Part shown: piece after piece, positions 42,883 through 51,390 of the stretch
Layout of the letters: every line of letters begins with the position of its first letter
Position numbering within the stretch: the first letter of the stretch is position 1
Source: Chryseobacterium sp. FP211-J200
Lineage (GTDB): Bacteria > Bacteroidota > Bacteroidia > Flavobacteriales > Weeksellaceae
NCBI RefSeq assembly: GCF_001643375.1
Contig: NZ_LSHB01000045.1
Span: 1 to 64,000, forward strand
DNA: 64,000 nt
Direction: 5' to 3'
Program-made: the position numbers and the translations under genes
The notes under the pieces: model-generated
Told to the model about the DNA's origin: nothing
The model's input: the letters and a program-made list of their open reading frames with translations, nothing else
Databases searched by the model: none

Positions 42883-42954
42883 TAGCCTATAGGGGAATCG
42901 AACCGCTGTTGCAAGAAAGAAAATCTTGAGTCCTAACCACTAGACGAATAGGCC
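42883..42954 (-). tRNA. tRNA-Glu (UUC), divergent third copy
   Basis: A 72-nt cloverleaf with acceptor GGCCTAT / ATAGGCT (G1-U72 and A73 as in the other copies) and anticodon stem CAAGA / TCTTG. The loop is TTTTCTT, so the anticodon is TTC. Two features are unusual: position 37 is U instead of a purine, and the T stem AGCGG / CCCCT has a C-C mismatch. Compared with the twin tRNA-Glu genes, the acceptor and anticodon stems carry paired changes, so it is an old, structured copy rather than a fresh duplicate. It may be a specialised isoacceptor or a decaying gene. Confidence 0.85.
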
Positions 42955-43012
42955 GTTGGTTTTGTGGACTGCAAAAATAAAGACTTTATACAGTTCTGGC
43001 AAATGATTTTAT

Positions 43013-44296
43013 CTATTTCAATCTTTTCTCGATGATCGTGTTGGTGATTCCTTTGCCTTCAAAATCCTTTTGGGCTTTGATCGCGTCCTCCAAAGTTTTG
43101 TATTTCCCGAAGGTATAGTAGAATATGCCGTTTTCTTTATTTCTGATAATATCAGGAATGGTTTTCAAAATTTTGGACTTCGAGTCCAGCTTATCTTTAC
43201 CACTGTAGATCTCAAGGGTGTAATAGCCCATCCCTAGCGATTGATTAGGAACAAAGCTGATTGCAATAGAGTTTCTGAATCCTGCGTCTTTCGCCGTTTT
43301 CAGATTGGTATCTTTTACGGACGCGTAGTTTGTAGTCCCATAATAGTATTTGTAGAAGCCATTCTCTTTGATAGGTAAAATGTATTTCAGTCCTTTTAAG
43401 GCTGGATCTTGATCATTATACTTATTAGGTGTACTCATCAATAGAATCCTGAAATCGTTTTTCAACGGTTGTTCAACCGGTTTCTCTGGTTCAGGTTCTT
43501 TTACATTTCTGTCCACTAGTTTCTTGTAGCTTACAATCGCATTGAAGATGCTTTCCGCAATGGCATGCTGACCTTCTTCTGTGGAAATATAATGAGCGTC
43601 ATCATAATTATTGACAAATCCTGTCTCTATAAGGATAGAGGGCATCGCATTCATTCTTAGAACGTGCAGGTTCTCCTGCTTTACACCTCTGGACAATCTT
43701 TTGTCTTTCTTTACGAAGTTATCTTCTACCATTCCGCCTATGATAAGGCTGGCTTCTAGATATTTGCTTTGTTGAATTTTAAGGGCGATAAGGGATTCTG
43801 GAGAACTTGGATTGTAAGAGGCGAAATTTTCTTTGTCTCTTTCATCCAGGAAGATCACATCGTTTTCTGCTTTGGCTACATCCAAGTTGGCTCTGTTTTG
43901 ATTGGGGCCTTGTACAAAAGTCTCTGTTCCCTGTGCTGTTGCACTTTTACTTGGCGAAGAATTCACGTGGACCGAGATGAAAAGGTCTGCTTTGCTTCGG
44001 TTCGCCAGGTCTGTTCTGGAAGTCAATGAGGGATATTCATCTATTTTTCTGGTGTAGATCACTTTGTAGTCTTTGTTTTTTTCCAACATTCTGCCCAATT
44101 TCAGAACAATGCCTAATGTTACATTTTTCTCTTGGACGGAACCGATGTCTGCATAATTCCTGTTGGCCCCGATGTCACTGCCACCATGACCTGCATCCAA
44201 GACAAGCGTGAATTTTTTCTGTGAATATAAATAGGTGATACTGATAAAAAATGTTAACAGGAAAAAAAATTTATTATAAAGTTTTGGACTAATCAT
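43013..44296 (-). CDS. N-acetylmuramoyl-L-alanine amidase with SPOR-like C terminus
   Basis: A 427-residue cell-wall hydrolase with a signal peptide (ITYLYSQ). The Amidase_3 domain (about 27-265) has the zinc ligands in LVLDAGHGGSDIGA, QEKNVTLGI and LFISVHVNSSPS, and the catalytic Glu in ILIETGFVNN. It cleaves the bond between MurNAc and the stem peptide. The C-terminal region (about 290-427) has two SPOR-like repeats (e.g. ENGFYKYYYGTTNYASVKDT), which would bind denuded glycan at division sites. It is divergent to lptD with 42 bp between the start codons. Confidence 0.92.
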   Translation of the reverse strand: MISPKLYNKFFFLLTFFISITYLYSQKKFTLVLDAGHGGSDIGANRNYADIGSVQEKNVTLGIVLKLGRMLEKNKDYKVIYTRKIDEYPSLTSRTDLANRSKADLFISVHVNSSPSKSATAQGTETFVQGPNQNRANLDVAKAENDVIFLDERDKENFASYNPSSPESLIALKIQQSKYLEASLIIGGMVEDNFVKKDKRLSRGVKQENLHVLRMNAMPSILIETGFVNNYDDAHYISTEEGQHAIAESIFNAIVSYKKLVDRNVKEPEPEKPVEQPLKNDFRILLMSTPNKYNDQDPALKGLKYILPIKENGFYKYYYGTTNYASVKDTNLKTAKDAGFRNSIAISFVPNQSLGMGYYTLEIYSGKDKLDSKSKILKTIPDIIRNKENGIFYYTFGKYKTLEDAIKAQKDFEGKGITNTIIEKRLK

Positions 44297-44316
44297 TTTA
44301 ATCTTTAAAATTTAAT

Positions 44317-44324
44317 TAATTTTG
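44317..44324 (+). promoter_or_regulatory. Putative -7 element (TAATTTTG) for lptD
   Basis: It fits TAnnTTTG and lies 14 nt before the lptD ATG, inside the 42-bp gap shared with the divergent amidase gene. No clear -33 box. Confidence 0.4.
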
Positions 44325-44338
44325 AACCCAATTTCAGA

Positions 44339-46960
44339 ATGACTGCATTGGCTCGAAGTATTTTCAAAAGTATATTACTAATTTTAAATATCCTAATTTT
44401 TAACAATATTTTAGCACAAACTGTGCCTCAAAATATTGATCAAAAAAGTGGTGTTCAAGATTCATTAAATATAGGTAAAGATTCATTAAACGTAAAGAAA
44501 GACACCATCATCCCAAAAGAACAATTGGATGATGTCGTAAAGATGAAGGCGGAATACAGGAACAGTTCCTCTATTTCCAACAAGCAGACTACGCTTACCA
44601 AAAACGCACAGATCATCTATCAGGATATGCAGATCGATGCAGATTATATCAGATTCGAATGGGAAACTGGTAAGATCTATGCAAGAGGTGAGCAAGATGA
44701 GAAAGGAAAGATCATAAAACCTGCTGTTGCCACACAAGGCGGTAAACAATTCGAATACAGCGAGGTTATCTACAACATCAAGACCAAGCAGGCTATCGCC
44801 TTCAATGCAAGAACGGAGGAGAGCGAAGGTGTCATTGTAGCCCAGAAGACAAAGAAATACAATGATTCTGTCTTTGTGATGAGCAGGGCCATGTATACAA
44901 CAGATGAATATTTTCTGAAGAAAAAAGATTCCCTTGCAGATTATCATATGTCCGCCAGGATGATCAAACTTCTGAAAACAAAAGATAATGCACAGATCAT
45001 CACCGGGCCGATACAGATGTACATAGAGCAGGTGCCAACGCCCTTGGTAATGCCATTTGCTATACTTCCATTCTCAGATAAGCGGTCTGCGGGAATCCTT
45101 ATCCCGAGTTTTGGGGAACGCCAGGATGTTGGGTTTTTTCTGAATGGATTGGGCTACTATCAGCCGATCGGCGACCATTTTGATCTCAAGATATTGGCAG
45201 ACCTTTATACGAAGGGTAGCTGGAACTTGAAACCTGAGCTTAATTACCTCAAAAAATACAGATATTCCGGAAATTTTGCGGCCGATTATGGTTACACGGT
45301 TCGTGGGATCAAGGGACTGGACGACTATTCTAGAAACAAAACGTTTAGGATTGCCTGGCGACATTCTCAGGATTCTAAGGCCAATCCTTATTTTACGTTC
45401 AATGCGAGTGTGGATATTGTAAGTACCAAGTTTTATGACAATACCGTCAACAACAATTACATCTTCAACCAGAATGTCCTGAACACACAGCAAACCTCTA
45501 GGGTGAATGTTACCAAGCGTTTTCTGGAACTTCCTGTGACCATCAGTGCGAGTATGGCCTACTCTCAGAATTTTGCAACTGGACTTACGGATCTTCGTTT
45601 GCCCGATATGACGGTGGCAATCAATCAATTCTATCTTTTCAAACCAAAAACCGGGGTGAGGACTGGATTGCTGGAGAATATCAATGTCAATACTGGATTG
45701 GCCTTAAGTAATTATGTGACCACCACAGAGGATCAGCTTTTCAAAAAAGGGATGTGGGACAATCTGAAAACGGGTGCCAAAAATAATATCTCACTATCAA
45801 CCAATACAACGCTGGCCAAATATTTCACTTTTACCTTGGCTGCCAACGCAGATAACGTACTTACAACAAAAACACTGGAAAGAAGTTATAACCCGCTTAC
45901 AAACCTGGTAGAGGATAATTTTAAAAAAGGAGTTGCAGGATACACCACTTTCTCCACAAGTGCGAGTTTGCAGACCGTTCTCTACGGACAGAAAAACTTC
46001 AGCAAAACGTCTCCTATTGTTGCGATACGCCACATGGTGACACCTAGTTTCAGTTTTACATACGCACCTGATTTTGGGGAGAGAAGTTGGGGTTATTTCA
46101 AGGACTATTCTAATGCCAGAGGCGAGATGACGCCGTATTCTATCTTTGACAATGGGATATACGGAGCACCATCATCCGGTCTTACTCAAAGTGTGGGATT
46201 CAATATCAACAATAATCTGGAGATGAAGGTGAGATCCAAAAGCGATTCGACAGGGGTGAAAAAAGTAAAGATCTTTGAAAACCTGAATGTCTCGGGAGGT
46301 TACAACTTCGCAGCAGAAAAATACAAATGGTCTGTCTTCACAGTCAATGGGCAGTCGTCTTTCTTTAATAATAAACTGAATGTCAACACGAGTCTTACCT
46401 TGGAGCCGTACAGAATAGAATTTGCGGAAGGAAGCAGCACAGGGGTGAGAACAGAGGACTTCGGACATTTCAGTCTTCAAGGTTTCAACCTTCAGTTGTC
46501 TTATCCGATGAGCGAGGCCATTTTTGGAAAGAAAGAAGAACTCTCGAAAGAGTATAAGAAAAAAGGCGAGATCCGGAACGAGAATTATTTCTTCGATGAT
46601 GACAATTATTCCCACTACACACCAACTTGGACCCTGAACGTGAACGCCAATTATGCTTACACGAAAACGCTCTCCAGATTGCCGACTAAAACAGCTACCC
46701 TTGGATTGGACGGTAGCATCAAGCTGACGCCATACTGGAATATCAACGGAAGTACAAATTACGATATCGAGAAAAAGGAGTTGGGATACACCCGCCTTGG
46801 ATTTGCCAGAGATCAGCGTAGTTTTACGATCACATTCAACTGGGTGCCATTTGGACAATATAAAGTCTATGATTTCTTCATCGGGATCAAAGCCAATATC
46901 CTGAAAGATGCGGTGAAGTATAAAGAAAGAAGTTTCACGCAGCCGAACAGTTCTTTTTAG
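44339..46960 (+). CDS. lptD: LPS-assembly outer membrane protein LptD
   Basis: An 873-residue protein that inserts lipopolysaccharide into the outer leaflet. The N-terminal signal (IFNNILAQ) precedes an OstA-like beta-jellyroll (about 80-230) with QIDADYIRFEWETGKIYARG. A long beta-barrel follows with PLVMPFAILPFSDKRSAGIL at the family's conserved junction and many aromatic-rich strands to the C terminus. Bacteroidetes forms are longer and more divergent than E. coli LptD, as here. It is followed 44 bp later by ridA. Confidence 0.9.
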   Translation: MTALARSIFKSILLILNILIFNNILAQTVPQNIDQKSGVQDSLNIGKDSLNVKKDTIIPKEQLDDVVKMKAEYRNSSSISNKQTTLTKNAQIIYQDMQIDADYIRFEWETGKIYARGEQDEKGKIIKPAVATQGGKQFEYSEVIYNIKTKQAIAFNARTEESEGVIVAQKTKKYNDSVFVMSRAMYTTDEYFLKKKDSLADYHMSARMIKLLKTKDNAQIITGPIQMYIEQVPTPLVMPFAILPFSDKRSAGILIPSFGERQDVGFFLNGLGYYQPIGDHFDLKILADLYTKGSWNLKPELNYLKKYRYSGNFAADYGYTVRGIKGLDDYSRNKTFRIAWRHSQDSKANPYFTFNASVDIVSTKFYDNTVNNNYIFNQNVLNTQQTSRVNVTKRFLELPVTISASMAYSQNFATGLTDLRLPDMTVAINQFYLFKPKTGVRTGLLENINVNTGLALSNYVTTTEDQLFKKGMWDNLKTGAKNNISLSTNTTLAKYFTFTLAANADNVLTTKTLERSYNPLTNLVEDNFKKGVAGYTTFSTSASLQTVLYGQKNFSKTSPIVAIRHMVTPSFSFTYAPDFGERSWGYFKDYSNARGEMTPYSIFDNGIYGAPSSGLTQSVGFNINNNLEMKVRSKSDSTGVKKVKIFENLNVSGGYNFAAEKYKWSVFTVNGQSSFFNNKLNVNTSLTLEPYRIEFAEGSSTGVRTEDFGHFSLQGFNLQLSYPMSEAIFGKKEELSKEYKKKGEIRNENYFFDDDNYSHYTPTWTLNVNANYAYTKTLSRLPTKTATLGLDGSIKLTPYWNINGSTNYDIEKKELGYTRLGFARDQRSFTITFNWVPFGQYKVYDFFIGIKANILKDAVKYKERSFTQPNSSF

Positions 46961-46969
46961 GATTTAAAG

Positions 46970-46977
46970 TAAATTTG
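46970..46977 (+). promoter_or_regulatory. Putative -7 element (TAAATTTG) for ridA
   Basis: It fits TAnnTTTG, 27 nt before the ATG at 47005 and 9 nt after the lptD stop codon. No good -33 box. Confidence 0.4.
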
Positions 46978-47004
46978 TATAGTTTTTTAAAAATTAATAA
47001 TAAA

Positions 47005-47385
47005 ATGAAGAAGATCATTCATACATCAGAGGCTCCGGCTGCGATAGGGCCTTATTCTCAGGCAACATTGGTTAATGGAACACTATATATATCAGGTCAG
47101 ATCCCTGTAGATCCGGAAAATGGAAAATTGGTAGAAGGCATTGATAAAGAAACACATCAGGTGATGAAAAACCTGAAAGCCATTTTGAAGGCTGCAGATA
47201 TGGATTTCAGCAATGCCGTAAAAGCTTCTATCTTCCTGAAAAGTATGGACGACTTTGCTGGGGTGAATGAGATCTATGCTTCTTATTTTGAAAACGAGAT
47301 CTACCCTGCGAGAGAAACCGTTCAGGTATCTTGTCTTCCAAAAAATGTGGACGTAGAGATCTCTATGATCGCCTTCAAAGATTAA
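47005..47385 (+). CDS. ridA: RidA-family enamine/imine deaminase
   Basis: A 126-residue protein that hydrolyses reactive 2-aminoacrylate-type enamines to protect PLP enzymes. Motifs: SEAPAAIGPYSQATLVNG, LYISGQIP and ARETVQVSCLPKNVDVEISM, with the active-site Arg. I start at the ATG at 47005, since the longer frame begins upstream at a non-ATG codon and lacks family similarity there. The membrane protein gene starts 2 nt after its stop codon. Confidence 0.93.
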   Translation: MKKIIHTSEAPAAIGPYSQATLVNGTLYISGQIPVDPENGKLVEGIDKETHQVMKNLKAILKAADMDFSNAVKASIFLKSMDDFAGVNEIYASYFENEIYPARETVQVSCLPKNVDVEISMIAFKD

Positions 47386-47387
47386 AC

Positions 47388-47852
47388 ATGAATTTCTGTA
47401 GGAATACCATAGGTGTTTTGGCCGGATTGGCGGTCGCAGCTCTCATTATCACATTAGGGATAAAGATAGACTCCACGTGGGTGACCTACAAACAATTTGC
47501 ACCCTTTGACCACTGGGAAGCTTTGCTCAGGTCCGTCCAGCACAAAGATTCCTTTTTTATCGCACTTCTTTTCTTTGGCGGATTGGGCGTTACATTCGGA
47601 GGTGTGGTCACTGCGATCATTGTGAAGTATGCCAAGGTGGCCTATGCGATCCTGATCGGTTTCATCATGCTGTTCATTGCGATGCTGGACATTATCATCT
47701 ATCCTTACCATCCGGTCTTCTACAAGATATCGATATTCCTCATCTTCTTCCCCTTCTCCTGGATCGGCGGAAAGATCACAGAGGTCATCTACGAAAGACG
47801 GAAAAAACGAGAAAAGCAATTACAATTAAAAAATAAGAAACCACAAGTCTAG
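47388..47852 (+). CDS. Small membrane protein (four transmembrane segments)
   Basis: A 154-residue protein. The ATG at 47388 directly follows the ridA stop codon. Hydrophobic segments lie at about 8-27, 55-78, 82-103 and 108-127, followed by a basic tail (YERRKKREKQLQLKNKK). I do not recognise a family. The tight spacing to ridA implies co-transcription. Its stop codon lies within a bidirectional hairpin terminator. Confidence 0.7.
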   Translation: MNFCRNTIGVLAGLAVAALIITLGIKIDSTWVTYKQFAPFDHWEALLRSVQHKDSFFIALLFFGGLGVTFGGVVTAIIVKYAKVAYAILIGFIMLFIAMLDIIIYPYHPVFYKISIFLIFFPFSWIGGKITEVIYERRKKREKQLQLKNKKPQV

Positions 47853-47867
47853 GCTTGTGGTTTTTAG
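47836..47867. terminator. Bidirectional terminator overlapping the membrane protein stop codon
   Basis: AAACCACAAG pairs with CTTGTGGTTT around a short loop. It faces the tandem array from the other side, so it can also end the minus-strand transcript through that array. A near-identical hairpin ends asnB. Confidence 0.8.
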
Positions 47868-47888
47868 TTGTCCTAATGTTTATTTTTT

Positions 47889-48077
47889 TGAGACTAGCCT
47901 TTTCTGGATTTTGACATTGTCTTGTTCTATTGAGACTGCTCTTTGTTTTGTTGAGGCATTGTCTTGTTGGGTTTGGACATTGTTTTATCTGACTTGGGCT
48001 AAGGCTTGTTTTATTGAGACATTGCCTTGTTGGGTTTGGACTAAGCTTTGTTGAGTTGGGACAATGCCTTGTTGTTT
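47889..48077 (-). repeat. Tandem array of nine 21-bp units after the gene at 48077
   Basis: Nine back-to-back units of exactly 21 bp, with plus-strand consensus near TGAGACATTGTCTTGTTGGGT (read as TGAGACATTGTC then TTGTTGGGT). Units diverge by several bases but never in length. The array begins at the last base of the stop codon of the minus-strand gene. Because 21 is a multiple of three, each frame encodes a heptapeptide repeat. The minus-strand frame with NPTRQCL and NKTSLSP is open through all nine units. Confidence 0.9.
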
Positions 48078-48811
48078 TATCTTTTTTTGAATTTTATTTT
48101 TGCGACTGTTCTGTATTGTGCCGAGTCTGAATCCAGGATTGTGAAGATGTAGTCTTTGGCTGTATTGGCAAGGTCTACAAGGTTGTCTGATGCGTTATAT
48201 ATTGTGTTGTTTCTGATGCTTCGGGCATTGTTGAGTGGTACGTAAGTATCTGCGACGGCTTGTGTTGTTGCGAGCATCTGTACTTTTTTGTCTTCGTAGG
48301 TTTTGATCTTGTATTCTGTTTCGTTGGGGTTGTAGTTGGGTGTGTTTTGCAGGTGTGCTATGAGTGTTTCCATATTATTGGTTCGCTGATCGTAGCTCAT
48401 CTGTGATACGGAGTAGTTTGTCTGGTTGCTGTCTGGATCTGTTGAATCTACGATGTCTGTTTTTCTGACTCCTTTGATTTTGCGTATGATGGTCATGAGA
48501 TCTTCCAGCTGTGCGGTGGTAACGCCTTCTGTGACTTTGTATGCTTTGCGGAGTTTTGTGAGGTCGCGATTGAGGGGCTTGAAGATGGCTTGCCGCTCGT
48601 TGACTGCCTGAGAATATGGTGGGAGTAGATTGTTTACATCTTCCTGTTGGGTGAATGCATCGTTGTATTTTTGCTGAAGATTGGTAAGGAGAATAGCTGA
48701 GTTGGCAGGGTTATAAAGGTTTCCTAATGCGAGGATGTGGGTGTTTAGCAAATTGAGGTTTGCAATGTTTTTTGCGTGGCCTACTTCTGAGGTGGATGTG
48801 TTTGTGCTCAT
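48077..48811 (-). CDS. Conserved Bacteroidetes-type helical protein of unknown function
   Basis: A 244-residue protein without a signal peptide or transmembrane segment, predicted to be mostly helical. It contains an N-P-N-E-type motif (NYNPNETEYKIKTYEDKK, about 165-182) that I associate with an unnamed family frequent in Flavobacteriia, and a central RKTD segment. Function unknown. The protein ends KIKFKKR at an A7 tract just before the stop codon. A 1-nt slip there would continue translation through the adjacent 21-bp array as heptapeptide repeats. No promoter box is clear upstream. Confidence 0.7.
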   Translation of the reverse strand: MSTNTSTSEVGHAKNIANLNLLNTHILALGNLYNPANSAILLTNLQQKYNDAFTQQEDVNNLLPPYSQAVNERQAIFKPLNRDLTKLRKAYKVTEGVTTAQLEDLMTIIRKIKGVRKTDIVDSTDPDSNQTNYSVSQMSYDQRTNNMETLIAHLQNTPNYNPNETEYKIKTYEDKKVQMLATTQAVADTYVPLNNARSIRNNTIYNASDNLVDLANTAKDYIFTILDSDSAQYRTVAKIKFKKR

Positions 48812-49149
48812 TTGTTTTGATGTTTTTGATTAAAAATTGAATTTCATTAATAAGATAAAATTAAAATAAATATTGATATGAGAAAACAGAAAGGCGAAAA
48901 TATTTTCGTGTATTGTTGCGAAGTTCAGTGGATTATGTTGTTGTGTGTTCTTTTTTTACTGTTTATGGGCATTGCGAGCTTTGGTACGTAGGCTATTTTT
49001 AATTGATCCCAGACCGGCTATTGAAGAAGTTTTTAAACTGAAAGAATTCGAACACTTATATCCGTAAAAATCTATAATATTGCGATAGCGACTCAATTTG
49101 AAATTAGTAATTTTTAATGTGAAGAAATTAAAATTCAAAAACGAATACA
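48812..49149. other. Intergenic region without a recognised gene
   Basis: Between the helical protein gene and asnB there is no convincing gene. A minus-strand frame of 64 codons (48956-49150) and a short plus-strand open stretch near 48990-49065 are present, but neither resembles a known family. The region holds no clear repeat and ends at the asnB terminator. Confidence 0.4.
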
Positions 49150-49180
49150 AAAAACCACAAGCCTAGACTTGTGGTTTTCT
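49150..49180 (-). terminator. Terminator of asnB
   Basis: AAACCACAAG pairs with CTTGTGGTTT. Stem sequence shared with the terminator at 47836. Confidence 0.8.
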
Positions 49181-49202
49181 TTATAGTTGGTTTAATAAAT
49201 TC

Positions 49203-50864
49203 CTAGTAAGCAGTCTCGTGCACTTTCACAGCTCTTCCGCTTGGGTCGTTGGCGTTTTTGAAAGCTTCATCCCATTCTAATGCAACTGGCGTAGAACAAG
49301 CTACAGATGGAACAGAAGGAACACAACTTGCTGCAGAATCGCTTGAGAAGTGACTTTCGAAGATGGTTCTGTATCGGTATTCTTCTTTGCTCATTGGTAC
49401 ATTGATCGGGAATCTGAATTTGGCGTTTGCCATCATTTCGTCTGTCACTTCATCTTCGGCTACTTGCTTCAAAGTATCAATCCAAGAGTAACCCACACCA
49501 TCACTGAACTGCTCTTTCTGTCTCCAGGCAATACTTTCCGGCAACAGGTCTTCGAACGCTTTTCTAAGAACCCATTTCTCCATTCTTTCCGGTGTGATCA
49601 TTTTATCTTTCGGATTGATGGTCATTGCTATGTCCATGAATTCTTTGTCAAGGAAAGGAACTCGGCCTTCGATTCCCCAAGCCATTAGAGATTTGTTGGC
49701 TCTAAGACAATCGTAAAGGTGAAGTTTGCCAAGTTTTCTTACTGTTTCTTCGTGGAAAGCTTGTGCAGATGGCGCTTTGTGGAAATAAAGGTAACCGCCG
49801 AACAATTCGTCAGAACCTTCACCTGATAATACCATTTTGATTCCCATCGATTTGATGACTCTTGCCAAAAGATACATTGGCGTGGATGCTCTGATCGTGG
49901 TTACGTCATATGTTTCCAAATGGTAGATCACATCTTTGATGGCGTCCAGACCTTCCTGAACTGTATATTTGATTTCGTGGTGAACTGAACCAATATGATC
50001 CGCTGCTTTTCTAGCAGCTGCCAGATCGGGTGAACCTTCCAATCCAACCGCGAAACTGTGCAGTCTTGGATACCAAGCTTCCTGCGTATCGCCACTTTCG
50101 ATTCTCTGTCTGGCATATTTTGCGGTCACCGCTGCGATGATAGAAGAGTCCAGGCCGCCTGAAAGTAGAACACCATAAGGCACGTCACTCATTAATTGTC
50201 TGTGAACTGCTTCTTCCAAACCTTTTCTGATGGCTGCAATATCGGTCGCATTATCTTTTACATGATCGAAATCTGTCCAGTCTCTTTTGTACCACTGCTG
50301 CAACTCCTGCCCGTCTTTGCTGTATAGAAAATGTCCTGGTAAAAATTCTTCGATCTTGTTGCAAACACCTTCGAGGGATTTCAGTTCAGAAGCCACGTAG
50401 AAACTGCCGTTTTTGTCCCAGCCCATATAAAGTGGAACGATTCCCATATGATCTCTACCGATGAGGTAAGCATCATTTTCTTCATCATATAAAGCGAAAG
50501 CGAAAATTCCGTTTAGTTTTTCAAGGAAATTTTTCCCGTCTCTTCTGTATAAAGCAAGGATTACTTCACAATCAGATTGGGTTAAGAATTCATAGTCAGG
50601 AAATTCTGATCTTAGCTCCTGGTGATTGTATATTTCTCCGTTAACCGCTAATGCAACTTTTCCATCTTTGGTGAATAGTGGTTGTTTCCCAGATGTTGGG
50701 TCAACGATGGCCAATCTCTCGTGGGAGAAGATCACGTTGTCGTGTTGGTAGATTCCTGACCAGTCCGGACCGCGGTGTCTTATTTTTTTTGACATTTCCA
50801 GGATCTGAGGTCTTATCGTTTCGTTCTTTTGTTTGGTGTCAAACACACATACAATTCCACACAT
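49203..50864 (-). CDS. asnB: Asparagine synthase B (glutamine-hydrolysing)
   Basis: A 553-residue enzyme that makes asparagine from aspartate, ATP and glutamine. The N-terminal class II glutaminase begins MCGIVCVFD with nucleophile Cys at position 2 after Met removal, plus RHRGPDWSGIY and HERLAIVDP. The synthetase domain has the PP-loop GVLLSGGLDSSIIAA and VLSGEGSDELFGGYLYFHKA. The C-terminal tail has a cysteine- and serine-containing stretch (SSDSAASCVPSVPSVAC) common to Bacteroidetes AsnB. Single gene with its own terminator and a TACTTTTG box upstream. Confidence 0.96.
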   Translation of the reverse strand: MCGIVCVFDTKQKNETIRPQILEMSKKIRHRGPDWSGIYQHDNVIFSHERLAIVDPTSGKQPLFTKDGKVALAVNGEIYNHQELRSEFPDYEFLTQSDCEVILALYRRDGKNFLEKLNGIFAFALYDEENDAYLIGRDHMGIVPLYMGWDKNGSFYVASELKSLEGVCNKIEEFLPGHFLYSKDGQELQQWYKRDWTDFDHVKDNATDIAAIRKGLEEAVHRQLMSDVPYGVLLSGGLDSSIIAAVTAKYARQRIESGDTQEAWYPRLHSFAVGLEGSPDLAAARKAADHIGSVHHEIKYTVQEGLDAIKDVIYHLETYDVTTIRASTPMYLLARVIKSMGIKMVLSGEGSDELFGGYLYFHKAPSAQAFHEETVRKLGKLHLYDCLRANKSLMAWGIEGRVPFLDKEFMDIAMTINPKDKMITPERMEKWVLRKAFEDLLPESIAWRQKEQFSDGVGYSWIDTLKQVAEDEVTDEMMANAKFRFPINVPMSKEEYRYRTIFESHFSSDSAASCVPSVPSVACSTPVALEWDEAFKNANDPSGRAVKVHETAY

Positions 50865-50903
50865 TATTTTATTTGTTTTATGATTTTGATTAAAATTATA
50901 TTA

Positions 50904-50911
50904 CAAAAGTA
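50904..50911 (-). promoter_or_regulatory. Putative -7 element (TACTTTTG) for asnB
   Basis: Minus-strand match to TAnnTTTG about 40 nt before the asnB ATG. A -33 box is not clear. Confidence 0.5.
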
Positions 50912-51210
50912 TAGTTGTTAATTCGAAAATGAAATAATTATTACATTTAAATTGAAATAAACAATTATATTGGTTTTAATTGGTTTAATATTTTCTTTTT
51001 TTTAATCAAAAAGAATGTTTCTTCTTTATTTTTTATACAAGTCGATGGTTAATATGAATTTTTTAAATAAATGTTTATAATACTTTAAATAATTAAAAAA
51101 AAATGGATTATATTTTTAAATGTTTTACATTGATTTCGATAAATATTCAATTCAATAAAATAAAGTTTGCTTTTTATTAGGATAATTTATAAAAAATGTA
51201 CGATTTTTGC

Positions 51211-51322
51211 ACCGAAAATTGTATTGTAAATGTGAAGTGAGCAATTACTTCAAAATGCATTTATAATTTTTTTCATCATTTGTGTTTTTGCCCTCTTATT
51301 TTCATTAGTAAGAGGGTTTTTT
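51211..51322 (+). ncRNA. Candidate small RNA or leader upstream of purA
   Basis: A gene-free stretch contains the hairpin TGAAGT-N8-ACTTCA (51233-51252) and ends in an intrinsic terminator (51291-51322), yet no ORF precedes that terminator. The 5' end is not defined: GATTTTTG at 51202 is only a near match to a -7 box. The rest of the 526 bp between asnB and purA is AT-rich and holds nothing else I can support. Confidence 0.3.
51291..51322 (+). terminator. Orphan terminator upstream of purA
   Basis: CCCTCTTA pairs with TAAGAGGG around a 10-nt loop and is followed by six Ts. No gene lies before it on this strand for over 400 bp. Confidence 0.75.
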
Positions 51323-51332
51323 GTGCAATCGA

Positions 51333-51364
51333 TTTTGCCAGCCGATATTTAAGATTTAACTTTG
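51333..51364 (+). promoter_or_regulatory. Promoter of purA (TTTTG-N19-TAACTTTG)
   Basis: TTTTG at 51333-51337, a 19-nt spacer and TAACTTTG at 51357-51364 match the Bacteroidetes consensus. The ATG is 26 nt further on. Confidence 0.75.
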
Positions 51365-51390
51365 TCAATAATCTAAAAAAAGTAAAAAAT

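Noticed and set aside
47857-48054. Plus-strand 65-codon ORF with a heptapeptide repeat across the 21-bp array
   Set aside because: It is a by-product of the 21-bp period; it has no plausible start context and ends inside unit 8. The minus-strand frame is the more interesting reading.
48956-49150. Minus-strand 64-codon ORF between the helical protein gene and asnB
   Set aside because: Its composition and lack of any recognisable motif or start signal do not support a gene.
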